Of a DNA stretch of 64,000 nt, positions 54,985-63,379 are shown piece by piece. The number at the start of each line of letters is the position of its first letter. Within the stretch, counting starts at the first letter, position 1. Both the position numbers and the translations under genes were made by a program. The notes beneath the pieces were generated by a model. It saw only the letters and a program-made list of their open reading frames with translations, had not been told where the DNA came from and ran no database searches. Origin of the DNA: Agromyces rhizosphaerae (GTDB lineage: Bacteria > Actinomycetota > Actinomycetes > Actinomycetales > Microbacteriaceae); NCBI RefSeq assembly GCF_027925245.1, contig NZ_BSDP01000001.1:3100001-3164000 (forward strand), given 5' to 3'.

Positions 54985-55635
54985 ATGCGGCAGAACCCCA
55001 GCTTCACCCTCGCGAGCGAGGAGGGCGTGAAGCGCCTCGTGCGCGCGCACCCGTGGGCCACGATCGTGTCGCACACGCGCGAGCGCGGGCTCGTGGCATC
55101 CCACTACCCGGTGCTGCTCGACGAGGACGCGGACGGCATCGTGCTGCTCACGCACGTGGGCCGGCCCGACGAGCAGGTCCACGAGCTCGGCGAGCACGAG
55201 GTGCTCGTGGTCGTGCAGGGGCCGCACGGGTACATCTCGCCCGGCTGGTACGACGCGCGCCCGGCCGTGCCGACCTGGAACTTCACGACCGCGCACCTGC
55301 ACGGCACGCCCGAGATCCTCTCGGCCGACGACAACCTGGCGGTGCTCGACGCGCTCGTCGCGCACTTCGAGTCCGGCATGGCCGAGCCGCGGCTGATGCG
55401 CGGCACCGCCGAGAACGCCGCCTACGCCGAGCGCATCGTGGCGGGCACGGTCGGGCTGCGCATCCCGATCACGCGGTTCGAGGCCAAGGACAAGATGAGC
55501 CAGAACAAGCCGCCCGAGACGGTCGAGCGCATCATCGCCGAGCTCGAGGGCGACGGGCCGTACGCGGATGCCGCGCTGGCGCGGGAGATGCGTCGCGCCC
55601 GCGACGAGCGCGCGGTCGCGGAGCCCGGCCGGTGA
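54985..55635 (+). CDS. FMN-binding PaiB-type negative regulator family protein
   Basis: The 216-residue protein is of the PaiB family (FMN-binding split barrel). MRQNPSFTLASEEGVKRLVRAHPWATIVS, LVASHYPVLLDED, GRPDEQVHELGEHEVLVVVQGPHGYISPGWY and WNFTTAHLHGTPEIL are typical, and IPITRFEAKDKMSQNKP is the conserved C-terminal segment. Bacillus PaiB represses protease and sporulation genes, but most relatives are uncharacterised FMN proteins and no DNA-binding domain is evident. AGAGGAGCAG precedes the ATG. Its stop overlaps the amidohydrolase start (GTGA). Confidence 0.9.
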   Translation: MRQNPSFTLASEEGVKRLVRAHPWATIVSHTRERGLVASHYPVLLDEDADGIVLLTHVGRPDEQVHELGEHEVLVVVQGPHGYISPGWYDARPAVPTWNFTTAHLHGTPEILSADDNLAVLDALVAHFESGMAEPRLMRGTAENAAYAERIVAGTVGLRIPITRFEAKDKMSQNKPPETVERIIAELEGDGPYADAALAREMRRARDERAVAEPGR

Positions 55636-57107
55636 CCGACCTCGTCGTCGCCGGCGCCCGGCCGCTCGGGTCCGACGCACCGGTCGACGTCGAGATCGCC
55701 GGCGGGCGCATCACCGCCGTCGTGCCGGCGGGTACCGGCGACCGGGGCGCCCCGCGCATCGAGGCGGACGGGCGCACGGTGCTGCCGGGTCTCTGGGACC
55801 GGCACGTGCACGCCTCGCAGTGGGCGCAGCGCGCCCGGCGGGTGGACGTGTCCTCGGCGGTGACCGCGGCCGAGGCGGCGGCCCTGGCCGGGGAGTTCGT
55901 CGCCGGGCGCGACGAGGTCGTCGGCATGGGCTACCAGGACGCGCTGTGGCCGGATGCCCCCGACCGCGCGCTCCTCGACGCGGCGACCGGCGACGTGCCC
56001 GTCGCACTCGTCTCGCACGACCTGCACGCGTGCTGGCTGAACTCGGCCGCACTCGCGCGCCACGGCCGGCCGGGGCATCCGACCGGGGTGCTGCGCGAGG
56101 AGGAGGCGTTCGACGTCGTGCGCGTGCTCGACGACGTTGGCGACGAGCAGCTCGACGCGTGGGTGGGCGACGCCATGCGCGCCGCCGCCGCCCGCGGCAT
56201 CGTCGGTGTGGTCGACCTCGAGATGCGCTGGAACGCGGCGGACTGGACCCGGCGCGTGCGCGGCGGGCTCGACGCGGTGCGGGTGGAGTTCGGCGTCTAC
56301 ACGCAGCACCTCGACCGCGCGATCGAGGAGGGCCTGCGCACGGGCGACGTGCTCCCCGGCACCGAAGGGCTCGTCGCCGTCGGGCCGTACAAGGTGCTCA
56401 CCGACGGCGCGCTCAACACCCGCACGGCCTGGTGCGTGGACCCGTACCCCGACGCGTCCGTCGGAGACGAGTTCGGTCTCGCGACCGTCGCCCCCGAGCA
56501 CCTGCTGCCGCTGCTGCAGCGGGCGACGGCAGCAGGCCTGGTGCCCGCCGTGCACGCGATCGGCGACCGTGCGAACCGCGAGGCGCTCGCGGTGCTCGCG
56601 CAGGTCGACCCCGTGGCCACGCCCGACGGGCCGCGCCGCGGCTCGATCGAGCATGCGCAGCTGCTGCGCCGCGAGGACCTCGCCCGCTTCGCCGAGCTCG
56701 GCGTGGTCGCGAGCGTGCAGCCCGAGCACGCGATGGACGACCGTGACGTCGCCGAGCACCACTGGGCCGGGCGCACCGACCGGGCGTTCATGCTGCGCAG
56801 CCTCGTGGAGGCGGGCGCGGAGCTCGCGCTCGGCTCCGACGCGCCGGTCGCCCCGCTCGACCCGTGGATCACGATCGCCGCGGCCGTCGGTCGCACGCGT
56901 GACGGGCGCGCCCCGTGGCATCCGGAGCAGGCCATCGATGCGCGCACCGCGATCGACGCCTCCACCCGCACCGCGATCGCGCCGGGCGAGCGCGCCGACC
57001 TGGTGCTCGTCGACCTCGACCCGGTCGCCGCGACGCCCGAGGAGCTCCGCACCATGCCGGTCGCCGCGACCCTGCTCGCCGGGCGGGCCACGCACCTCGC
57101 GATCTGA
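55632..57107 (+). CDS. Amidohydrolase, YtcJ-like
   Basis: This 491-residue metal-dependent hydrolase is of the amidohydrolase-3 (YtcJ) group. The metal site begins LPGLWDRHVHASQW (HxH). A large insert follows, then GPYKVLTDGALNTRTAW, PAVHAIGDRANREALAVLAQVD with the second His, RGSIEHAQL with the third, and GSDAPVAPLDPW with the catalytic Asp. The substrate is unknown. Its GTG is coupled to the PaiB-like gene, and a strong hairpin follows its stop. Confidence 0.9.
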   Translation: MTDLVVAGARPLGSDAPVDVEIAGGRITAVVPAGTGDRGAPRIEADGRTVLPGLWDRHVHASQWAQRARRVDVSSAVTAAEAAALAGEFVAGRDEVVGMGYQDALWPDAPDRALLDAATGDVPVALVSHDLHACWLNSAALARHGRPGHPTGVLREEEAFDVVRVLDDVGDEQLDAWVGDAMRAAAARGIVGVVDLEMRWNAADWTRRVRGGLDAVRVEFGVYTQHLDRAIEEGLRTGDVLPGTEGLVAVGPYKVLTDGALNTRTAWCVDPYPDASVGDEFGLATVAPEHLLPLLQRATAAGLVPAVHAIGDRANREALAVLAQVDPVATPDGPRRGSIEHAQLLRREDLARFAELGVVASVQPEHAMDDRDVAEHHWAGRTDRAFMLRSLVEAGAELALGSDAPVAPLDPWITIAAAVGRTRDGRAPWHPEQAIDARTAIDASTRTAIAPGERADLVLVDLDPVAATPEELRTMPVAATLLAGRATHLAI

Positions 57108-57133
57108 CGCGGGCGACCCGGCCGGGCGGCCGT

Positions 57134-57151
57134 ACGGGGGAGAACCCCCGT
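57134..57151 (+). terminator. Terminator hairpin after the amidohydrolase gene
   Basis: ACGGGGG (57134-57140), loop AGAA, CCCCCGT (57145-57151) form a perfect 7-bp stem, 26 bases after the stop and before the sensor kinase gene. Confidence 0.7.
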
Positions 57152-57253
57152 GCCGATCCGGGCGGCCACCGGGTGCCGTGAACCCGCGCCGCGCCCGAGG
57201 CTGGAAGCGTGCCCGACGCACGCCGACGCCAGAATGAATCCCGGAGGACTGCC

Positions 57254-58636
57254 ATGAGCGACCACGACACCGCACCCCGCCGCCGGCGAGGGTACTTCGG
57301 CCTCTGGGCCGGGATGCCCCGCGAGCTCGTCTTCCTGCTCATCTCGATGCCGATCGCCTGGGTCGGCTTCAGCGTCGCCGTGGGCCTGGTCTCCACCGGG
57401 TTCGGCCTGCTCGTGCTCGTCGTCGGCGTGCTCTTCCTCACCGCGACCTTCTACGTCGCACGTGGCTTCGGCTGGACCGAGCTGCGCCTCCTGCACTGGA
57501 CGGGCCAGCGGGAGATCCGCTCGCCGTGGCCGCCGGCGGCGACCACGCCCTCGTTCTGGCGGGGGGCGTTCGGCCCGTTCATCGACGGCCACTACTGGCT
57601 GTACGTGCTGCACGTGCTGGTGGTCGGGCCCGTCGTCAGCCTGTTCACCTTCGTCGTCACGGTGGTCTGGGTCTCGATCGGCCTGGGCGGCGCGACGTAC
57701 TGGTTCTGGGAGCGCTGGCTGCCGCTCGACGGGCAGAACGTGTGGACCGTCGAGTACGTGTGGGAGTTCGTCTTCGGCGTGCCGATCACGATGGACCCCC
57801 GGCAGGCGGAGTCGATCTTCCTGCTCGTGCTCGGCCTCGTCTTCCTCGTGACCCTGCCGCTCGTCACGCGCGGCCTCACGCTCATCCACCAGGGCGTCGC
57901 GCTCGGCATGCTCGGCCCGTGGCGTTCGCAGGCACTCGAGCGCGAGGTGCAGCAGCTCTCCGCCTCGCGCGGCGCGGCCGTGCAGGCCGAGGACCGCTCG
58001 CTGCGCCGGCTCGAGCGCGACATCCACGACGGCCCGCAGCAGCGGCTCGTGCGACTGCAGATGGACCTCGCGGCCGCCGAACGCGCCATCGCCCGCGACC
58101 CGGAGGTCGCCCCGACGGTGCTCGGCGAGGCCCGCGAGCAGGCGCGCGAGGCGCTCGACGAGCTCCGCGCCCTCTCGCGCGGGTTCGCCCCGCCGATCCT
58201 CCAGGACCGCGGACTCGCGGCCGCCCTCGCCTCGCTCGCGTCGCGGAGCCCGATCCGGGTGGAGGAGCACGTCGACCTGCCCGACGACGGGCGCATCCCC
58301 GCCGAGATCGAGCGCAACGTCTACTTCATCGCGGCCGAGCTGCTGACGAACGCGGCCAAGCACTCGCGCGCGACGGCGATCGGCCTGCACTGCTCGGTGC
58401 GCCAGGCGCCCGCGGGCGGCGGCGGGTCGTGGCTCGACCTGTGGGTGATCGACGACGGCGACGGCGGCGCGGCGATCGTGCCCGGCCACGGCCTGAGCGG
58501 CCTCGAGGAGCGCGTGCGCGGCCTCCGCGGCATCCTGCGCGTGGACAGCCCGGCCGGCGGCCCGACGACGGCGGGCGCGCACATCCCGTTCACGGCGCTG
58601 GTGCCCGAGGCGGCCGAGCCGGCACCCCTATCCTGA
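57254..58636 (+). CDS. Two-component sensor histidine kinase (HisKA_3 type)
   Basis: The 460-residue kinase has about four membrane helices in two pairs (residues ~20-75 and ~115-225) forming a putative sensor domain without a large extracellular loop. The dimerisation domain carries the phospho-accepting His258 in LERDIHDGPQQRL, and the HATPase domain has NAAKHSRA (N-box) and VIDDGDGG and GHGLSGLEERV (G-boxes). It phosphorylates the response regulator encoded next. GGAGG lies 6 bases before the ATG. The signal is probably membrane- or envelope-related, but this cannot be read directly. Confidence 0.93.
   Translation: MSDHDTAPRRRRGYFGLWAGMPRELVFLLISMPIAWVGFSVAVGLVSTGFGLLVLVVGVLFLTATFYVARGFGWTELRLLHWTGQREIRSPWPPAATTPSFWRGAFGPFIDGHYWLYVLHVLVVGPVVSLFTFVVTVVWVSIGLGGATYWFWERWLPLDGQNVWTVEYVWEFVFGVPITMDPRQAESIFLLVLGLVFLVTLPLVTRGLTLIHQGVALGMLGPWRSQALEREVQQLSASRGAAVQAEDRSLRRLERDIHDGPQQRLVRLQMDLAAAERAIARDPEVAPTVLGEAREQAREALDELRALSRGFAPPILQDRGLAAALASLASRSPIRVEEHVDLPDDGRIPAEIERNVYFIAAELLTNAAKHSRATAIGLHCSVRQAPAGGGGSWLDLWVIDDGDGGAAIVPGHGLSGLEERVRGLRGILRVDSPAGGPTTAGAHIPFTALVPEAAEPAPLS
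58629..58634 (+). promoter_or_regulatory. Possible internal -10 box for the response regulator gene
   Basis: TATCCT overlaps the kinase stop codon and is followed after 6 bases (GAGAGC) by the GTG at 58641, the same leaderless geometry as elsewhere. It would give the regulator a promoter of its own. Confidence 0.45.
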
Positions 58637-58640
58637 GAGC

Positions 58641-59294
58641 GTGACGGATGCTGCGCTGCGGGTCGTGCTCGCCGAGGACTCGGTGCTCCTGCGCGAGGGC
58701 CTCGTGCGCCTCTTCGACGAGGCCGGGTTCGAGACGGTGGGCTCGTACGGCGACGCCGATGCGCTCCTCGAGGAGATCGCGTCGCTCGAACCCGACATCG
58801 CGGTGCTCGACGTGCGCATGCCGCCGACGTTCCGCGACGAGGGCGTGCGCGCCGCGCTCGAGTTGCGCAGGCGGATGCCGCGCCTGGGCGTGCTGCTGCT
58901 CAGCCAGTACATCGAGGGCACCTACGCCCAGGAGTTGCTGTCGTCGGGGGAGGGCGGCATGGGCTACCTGCTGAAGGACCGCGTCGCCTCGCTCGACGAG
59001 CTGGAGGACGCCGTGACGCGCGTGAGCCAGGGCGGCACGGTGCTCGACCCGCAGGTCGTGCGCGAGCTCATCGGCCGCCGGGCCGACCCGCTCGAATCGC
59101 TCACGCCGCGCGAGCGCGAGGTGCTCGCGCTCATGGCCGAGGGTCGCACGAACAGCGGCATCTCGCAGCAGCTCTACATCGGCGTGGGCGCAGTGGAGAA
59201 GAACGTCACGTCGATCTTCGCCAAGCTCGGCCTGGAGGACTCGGGCTCCGACCACCGCCGCGTGCTCGCGGTGCTCGCCTGGCTGCAGCGCTGA
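58641..59294 (+). CDS. Response regulator, NarL/LuxR type
   Basis: The 217-residue regulator has a receiver domain with Asp57 (IAVLDVRMP) as phosphate acceptor and the acidic pocket AED at residues 11-13. The C-terminal HTH LTPREREVLALMAEGRTNSGI...GAVEKNVTSIFAKLGL (about 151-200) binds DNA. It lies 4 bases after the kinase gene, forming a two-component pair. Target genes are not indicated, though dps is the next gene on the other strand. Confidence 0.95.
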   Translation: MTDAALRVVLAEDSVLLREGLVRLFDEAGFETVGSYGDADALLEEIASLEPDIAVLDVRMPPTFRDEGVRAALELRRRMPRLGVLLLSQYIEGTYAQELLSSGEGGMGYLLKDRVASLDELEDAVTRVSQGGTVLDPQVVRELIGRRADPLESLTPREREVLALMAEGRTNSGISQQLYIGVGAVEKNVTSIFAKLGLEDSGSDHRRVLAVLAWLQR

Positions 59295-59354
59295 CGCGAG
59301 CGCCACGCCGACGCGCGACGGCCCGGCGCCGCACGTGCGGGGCCGGGCCGTGTG

Positions 59355-59372
59355 CGCGGGCGCGGGCCCGCG
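59355..59372. terminator. Hairpin between response regulator and dps genes
   Basis: CGCGGG (59355-59360) and CCCGCG (59367-59372) pair around a 6-nt loop in the 102-bp gap between two convergent genes. Other GC-rich pairings are possible in the gap. Confidence 0.4.
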
Positions 59373-59396
59373 GCATCCGTGTCTGTCGACCGCCGT

Positions 59397-59885
59397 TCAG
59401 TCGACGCTGATGTGCGAGAACAGGAACCAGCGGTCCTTGTCGAGCCCCTGGCGGATCTCGATGGCGATGTCCTGGCTGGCCAGGTCGAGGTCGTCGAGCC
59501 CGTCGACGGCCGAGTTGACCTTCTCGAGCGCGAGGTCGATCTGCGCGATGACCTGCTCGATGGTCGGCTCGGCCTGCTGGAACCCGGCCTTGGGGTTCAC
59601 GGCGCCGGACTTGTCGGCGACGGTCGCGAGGCGCGCGTCGATCGGCAGGCCGAGGGCGACCACGCGCTCCGCGGCGAGGTCCGCCCACTCCTGCGCGTGG
59701 GCGACCACGTCGTCGAGGAGCTCGTGCACCGCGACGAAGTTCGGCCCGCGCACGTGCCAGTGCGCCTGCTTGCCGTTGACGGCGAGGGCGACCAGCTGGT
59801 GCACGACCGGGGTCAGGAACTGGGCCACTCCTGCGGCGACGTCGGGATTCGAGCTCGCCTGCGGAGGAACGTGCGTGTCGGTCAT
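59397..59885 (-). CDS. dps: DNA-binding ferritin-like protein Dps
   Basis: A 162-residue Dps that sequesters iron and protects DNA in stress and stationary phase. The ferroxidase residues lie in [41 protein letters not shown] (two His, Asp and Glu in the usual order). The helix of [25 protein letters not shown] and WFLFSH at the end are typical. The N-terminus is short and weakly charged, so DNA contact may be weak. AGGAAGG lies 7-8 bases before the ATG. Confidence 0.95.
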   Translation of the reverse strand: MTDTHVPPQASSNPDVAAGVAQFLTPVVHQLVALAVNGKQAHWHVRGPNFVAVHELLDDVVAHAQEWADLAAERVVALGLPIDARLATVADKSGAVNPKAGFQQAEPTIEQVIAQIDLALEKVNSAVDGLDDLDLASQDIAIEIRQGLDKDRWFLFSHISVD

Positions 59886-59920
59886 TCGGAACCACCTTCC
59901 TGGGTGCGTCGTCTGGGCTC

Positions 59921-59948
59921 ACGCTACGCCGATGGAATCGGATTTCAA
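59921..59948 (-). promoter_or_regulatory. Promoter of dps with both hexamers
   Basis: On the minus strand -35 TTGAAA (59943-59948), a 16-base spacer and -10 TAGCGT (59921-59926) form the best sigma-70-like promoter seen in the window, about 35 bases upstream of the dps ATG. Confidence 0.6.
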
Positions 59949-59986
59949 GCAAGGTTCGGCTGGCCTCACCTCGCGGCCGGGGCCTG

Positions 59987-60014
59987 TTGCGCGACCCGGG
60001 CCTGCGAGCATGAT
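59987..60014 (+). promoter_or_regulatory. Candidate promoter of the lactate dehydrogenase gene
   Basis: TTGCGC (59987-59992), a 16-base spacer and CATGAT (60009-60014) are followed after 6 bases by ATG 60021. The GGAGGC that fills the 6-base gap is too close to act as a ribosome site, so the leaderless model fits better, though CATGAT is a weak -10. Confidence 0.35.
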
Positions 60015-60020
60015 GGAGGC

Positions 60021-60977
60021 ATGGCCGTCATCGAGAACTCCAAGCTGTCCGTCATCGGCGCAGGCGCTGTCGGCGCCTCCGTCGCCCTCTCCGCCCTCGT
60101 GCGCGGCAGCGCCCGGGAGGTCGCGCTGTACGACATCGACCGCAAGAAGGCTGAAGCCGAGGTGCTCGACCTCGCGCACGGCACGCTGTTCGCGGGCTCG
60201 TCCACGATCGCGGGCGGCGACGACCTCGACGTCGTGACCGGCTCGAACATGGTCATCATCACCGCAGGGGCGAAGCAGCGGCCGGGGCAGACCCGCCTCG
60301 ACCTCGCCGGCGCGAACATCAACATCATGAAGAGCCTCATGCCGCAGCTGCTCGACCGGGCGCCCGACGCGGTCTACATGCTCGTGACGAACCCGTGCGA
60401 CGTGCTCACGGTCGCCGCGCAGAAGATCACCGGCCTGCCGAGCTCGCGCGTGTTCTCGTCGGGCACCGTGCTCGACTCCTCGCGCCTGCGCTGGCTGATC
60501 GCGCAGCGCGCCGACGTCGCGAGCTCGAGCGTGCACGCCATGATCGTCGGCGAGCACGGCGATTCGGAGTTCCCGCTCTGGTCGCACGCGACCATCGGGC
60601 CCGTCCCGATCCGCGACTGGGCCGACGCGCAGTCGGCCGTGAAGCCCGAGCTCGGCGACTTCGACGCGATCGCCGACGAGGTGCGCACCGCGGCCTACCA
60701 GATCATCGAGGGCAAGGGCGCGACCAACCACGCGATCGGCCTCTCGGCCGCCCGCATCGCCGAGGCGGTGCTCGACGACCAGCGCGCGGTGCTGCCCGTC
60801 TCGAGCGTGCTCGACGACTACCTGGGCGAGTCGGGCGTGGCGCTGTCGGTGCCGTCGATCGTCGACTCCTCGGGCGTCGCCGACGTGCTGCGCATCCCGT
60901 TCGACGACGACGAGGCGGCGAAGTTCGCCGCCTCGGCCAAGGTCATCCGCGACTCGCTGCAGACGCTCGGGTTCTAG
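60021..60977 (+). CDS. ldh: L-lactate dehydrogenase
   Basis: This 318-residue NAD-dependent enzyme reduces pyruvate to L-lactate. The NAD site is [13 protein letters not shown] (residues 10-22) with Asp38 after the second strand. Substrate residues include [13 protein letters not shown] (Gln/Arg loop; Gln marks lactate rather than malate dehydrogenase), LVTNPCDVL, and the catalytic His in [13 protein letters not shown]. The C-terminus has the usual [10 protein letters not shown] helix. It is divergent from dps and close to the pyruvate formate-lyase activase gene, suggesting fermentative use of pyruvate. Confidence 0.95.
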   Translation: MAVIENSKLSVIGAGAVGASVALSALVRGSAREVALYDIDRKKAEAEVLDLAHGTLFAGSSTIAGGDDLDVVTGSNMVIITAGAKQRPGQTRLDLAGANINIMKSLMPQLLDRAPDAVYMLVTNPCDVLTVAAQKITGLPSSRVFSSGTVLDSSRLRWLIAQRADVASSSVHAMIVGEHGDSEFPLWSHATIGPVPIRDWADAQSAVKPELGDFDAIADEVRTAAYQIIEGKGATNHAIGLSAARIAEAVLDDQRAVLPVSSVLDDYLGESGVALSVPSIVDSSGVADVLRIPFDDDEAAKFAASAKVIRDSLQTLGF

Positions 60978-60989
60978 GCCCGGCGTCGG

Positions 60990-61014
60990 GCCGCCCCGGC
61001 GTGCACGGGGCGGC
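60990..61014. terminator. Hairpin between ldh and the convergent DUF998 gene
   Basis: GCCGCCCCG (60990-60998) and CGGGGCGGC (61006-61014) pair perfectly around a 7-nt loop; a smaller GCCCG/CGGGC hairpin precedes it. Confidence 0.6.
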
Positions 61015-61021
61015 TCGCCGC

Positions 61022-61702
61022 TCAGGCATGCGCGAGGCGCAGCATCCGCGTCGACACCGCAAGCTGCCACGGGAAGCGCAGCCCGATCATGACCACCAGC
61101 TGGATCAGGCCGCCGACCGGGCGCAGCGGGCCGTCCTCCGGCAGGTAGCAGGCGATCACGAGCACGTTGATGAGCAGCGTGAGCGCTCCGACGACGACCG
61201 TGACGGGCACGAGGCGGCGCCATCGCGCGTCCTTCCGCAGCCGGGGGACCAGTGCGATGATGCCGAGCGACCCCACGAGGAAGTAGAGCGTGCCGCCGAT
61301 GCCGTGCACGCCCGGGTCGACCAGTGCCCCGGTCGCCTCCCGCTCCAGCGGGAAGGCTGCGGCCCACAGCAGGCCGATGGCGCTCACGCCGATCAGCGCG
61401 GGGCCGAGCCAGCCGGCCCGGGCGGGCGCGATCGCCCGGTGCAGCCCGACCGCGAACACCAGCGTGAGCACGCCGAAGACGACGAAGTTCGCGGTCTGGA
61501 TCCATCCGGCCGAGCCCGTGGCGAGACCGGATCCCGGCTCGGCGATGAGGTCGAACTCGTCGCGGCGCACCGCGGCCTGGACCAGCCAGGCCGCCAGGTA
61601 GAGCACGGGGCCGATGAGACCTGCGTACGCGCCCGCGCGGACGGCTCTCGGCACGGGCTCGCCCCCGGTCGCCGCTCGGACCGGTTCCCTGGTGGCATCC
61701 AT
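61022..61702 (-). CDS. DUF998-type membrane protein
   Basis: The 226-residue membrane protein has six predicted helices (about residues 24-45, 72-95, 100-120, 135-155, 165-185, 195-215). The layout and motifs (AYAGLIGPVLYLAAWLVQ, IQTANFVVFGVLTLVFAVGL, DPGVHGIGGTLYFLVGSLG) match the DUF998 family of unknown function. ATG 61702 is preceded by GGAGGGGGA. It is the second gene after the HD/LuxR regulator, reading the same way with a 46-bp gap. Confidence 0.8.
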   Translation of the reverse strand: MDATREPVRAATGGEPVPRAVRAGAYAGLIGPVLYLAAWLVQAAVRRDEFDLIAEPGSGLATGSAGWIQTANFVVFGVLTLVFAVGLHRAIAPARAGWLGPALIGVSAIGLLWAAAFPLEREATGALVDPGVHGIGGTLYFLVGSLGIIALVPRLRKDARWRRLVPVTVVVGALTLLINVLVIACYLPEDGPLRPVGGLIQLVVMIGLRFPWQLAVSTRMLRLAHA

Positions 61703-61748
61703 GTCGTCCCCCTCCGTCGTGGCCGTTCGCCGGCCCTCGGGAGCGAGG

Positions 61749-63338
61749 CTACGAGCGTGCGGGAGAGGTCTCGATCGGGAGTTCACCCCATGCCATGAGC
61801 CCGTGCTGCATGGCGAACAGCGTCGCCGCGGGCCGGGAGGAGACGCCCATCTTGGCGTAGGCGTTCTGCACGTGACGGTCCGCGGTCTTCACGGCGATCC
61901 CGAGGTCGCGCGCGATCTGCTTGGTCGCCTCGCCGCGGGCGAGCCGGGCGACGACCTGCACCTCGCGGCGCGTGAGCCCGGCGGGCCGCGGCACGTCGCC
62001 GATCGGTTCGCCGGCGGCCTCGAGGACTGCGGTCACGCATTCGGCGTCGAGTCGCCCGGCCGCGGCGTCGCGCCGGAGCTCGCGCGCGGACTCCTCCGGC
62101 GTCATGCCGGGACGGTCGTGACGCGGCTCGGCGCGCAGGCGGAACGCGTCCGCGGCGGCGAGCATGCGAGCCAGCGGAGGGATCGCGTCGCCGGATTCGC
62201 CGCGGTGGTAGCCCGACCCGTCCATCGCCTCGTGATGGTGGCTCGCGATCGGGTCGAGCGTCGCGAGGAACGGCGACGAGCCGAGCACCTGCTGCGTGTG
62301 GTACGGATGCAGGCGCACCTGCTCGAGGTCGTCCCGGCCGAGCGGCTCGGGCTTGTCCCAGACATCCGCCCACACCGTCACCGCGCCGATGTCGTGCACC
62401 GACCCGGCTCGTCGCACGCGGGTCACGTCGGCCGCGCCGTAGCCCGCCAGCGCGGCGGCGCGCGCCGCGAGGCGCGAGACGCGCGAACTGTGCCCGGCCA
62501 GGCAGGGCGCAGCCAGGTCGGCGAAGTCGCCGAACGCGGCGAGCGCATCGTCGAGGCCCTCGTCGGCGAGTTCCAGGTGCGGCCGCGGTTCGCGATCGAC
62601 GACCTCCCGATCGAACGAGTCCGGCTCGCGGGCGAGGAATGCCCCCGGATCCCCGAGGAACGCGCCGGTGACCACCGGATCGAAGGCGGCGCCCTCCCGC
62701 CGCCGCACGACGTCGGCGACCTCGTCGATCGACCGCGTGAGCGACTGGAACCCCGAGTCGACCGCGACATGGGCGATGCGCAGCGAGACCGGGAGGTCCT
62801 CCGCGCTCCGGCGGTGGGGGAGCCCGTTGCCGTCCCAGCGCTCGGTGACCATGGCGAGCCCGTCGGCCACGGCGGCGGGCAGTCCCAGCCGCGCGCTGAG
62901 CATCGGACCGACCTCGCAGACGGCCGTGAAGTGGCCCGTGCGGGTGCGCGCCCAGCGGGTCATCTCGGTGGCGCGGTGCACGGTGCGCTCGATCGGGTTC
63001 GGGTGTCCGACGCCGAGCGCCCGGTACGCGCCCCTCAGCTGTTCGCCCGCGGAGCCGAACAGGATCGGGTCGATGTGCGTCGGTGTCGCGCCGGGCGCCA
63101 TCACGCGCGCGCCGACGTGGGCGTCGGTCGTGCACGTGACGTGCAGCAGCAGCGCGGTGAGCCAGGCCGCGCGCTCGGTCTCCGCATCGACGCCGATCGC
63201 CCGAGCGAGCCGGGCGGCGATCACGGCGGCCTGCATGCCCTGCTCGAGCGGCCTGCCCATGCCATAGTCGATGGCGAGCGAGAGGGCGGCGACGATCTCC
63301 GTCGTCCGTACCCGTTCCCCCGACCCGGTACCGGTCAT
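61749..63338 (-). CDS. HD-GYP-like phosphohydrolase fused to LuxR DNA-binding domain
   Basis: This 529-residue fusion has a degenerate helical N-terminal half (about 1-260). An HD-GYP-like domain follows (about 285-420) with His315-Asp316 (VHDIGAV), LHPYHTQQVL, SHHHEAMDGSGYH (ending His378) and AAADAF. The C-terminal LuxR HTH is LTRREVQVVARLARGEATKQI...VKTADRHVQNAYAKMGV (about 455-500). The hallmark GYP reads GYH and the HDxGK lysine is Ala, so it may bind rather than hydrolyse cyclic di-GMP, or act on another nucleotide. ATG 63338 follows a leaderless promoter. It sits between the pyruvate formate-lyase activase gene and a DUF998 gene. Confidence 0.85.
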   Translation of the reverse strand: MTGTGSGERVRTTEIVAALSLAIDYGMGRPLEQGMQAAVIAARLARAIGVDAETERAAWLTALLLHVTCTTDAHVGARVMAPGATPTHIDPILFGSAGEQLRGAYRALGVGHPNPIERTVHRATEMTRWARTRTGHFTAVCEVGPMLSARLGLPAAVADGLAMVTERWDGNGLPHRRSAEDLPVSLRIAHVAVDSGFQSLTRSIDEVADVVRRREGAAFDPVVTGAFLGDPGAFLAREPDSFDREVVDREPRPHLELADEGLDDALAAFGDFADLAAPCLAGHSSRVSRLAARAAALAGYGAADVTRVRRAGSVHDIGAVTVWADVWDKPEPLGRDDLEQVRLHPYHTQQVLGSSPFLATLDPIASHHHEAMDGSGYHRGESGDAIPPLARMLAAADAFRLRAEPRHDRPGMTPEESARELRRDAAAGRLDAECVTAVLEAAGEPIGDVPRPAGLTRREVQVVARLARGEATKQIARDLGIAVKTADRHVQNAYAKMGVSSRPAATLFAMQHGLMAWGELPIETSPARS

Positions 63339-63344
63339 GCCCTC

Positions 63345-63350
63345 AGGCTA
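63345..63350 (-). promoter_or_regulatory. -10 box of the HD/LuxR gene, leaderless geometry
   Basis: TAGCCT on the minus strand, then 6 bases (GAGGGC), then ATG at 63338. Confidence 0.6.
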
Positions 63351-63379
63351 CTCGCGGCCCGGGTCGGAGGTCGTGCGGC

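Noticed and set aside
60013..60020. GGAGG just before the ldh ATG as a ribosome site
   Set aside because: The spacing to the start codon is one base, too short to work; the leaderless reading is preferred.
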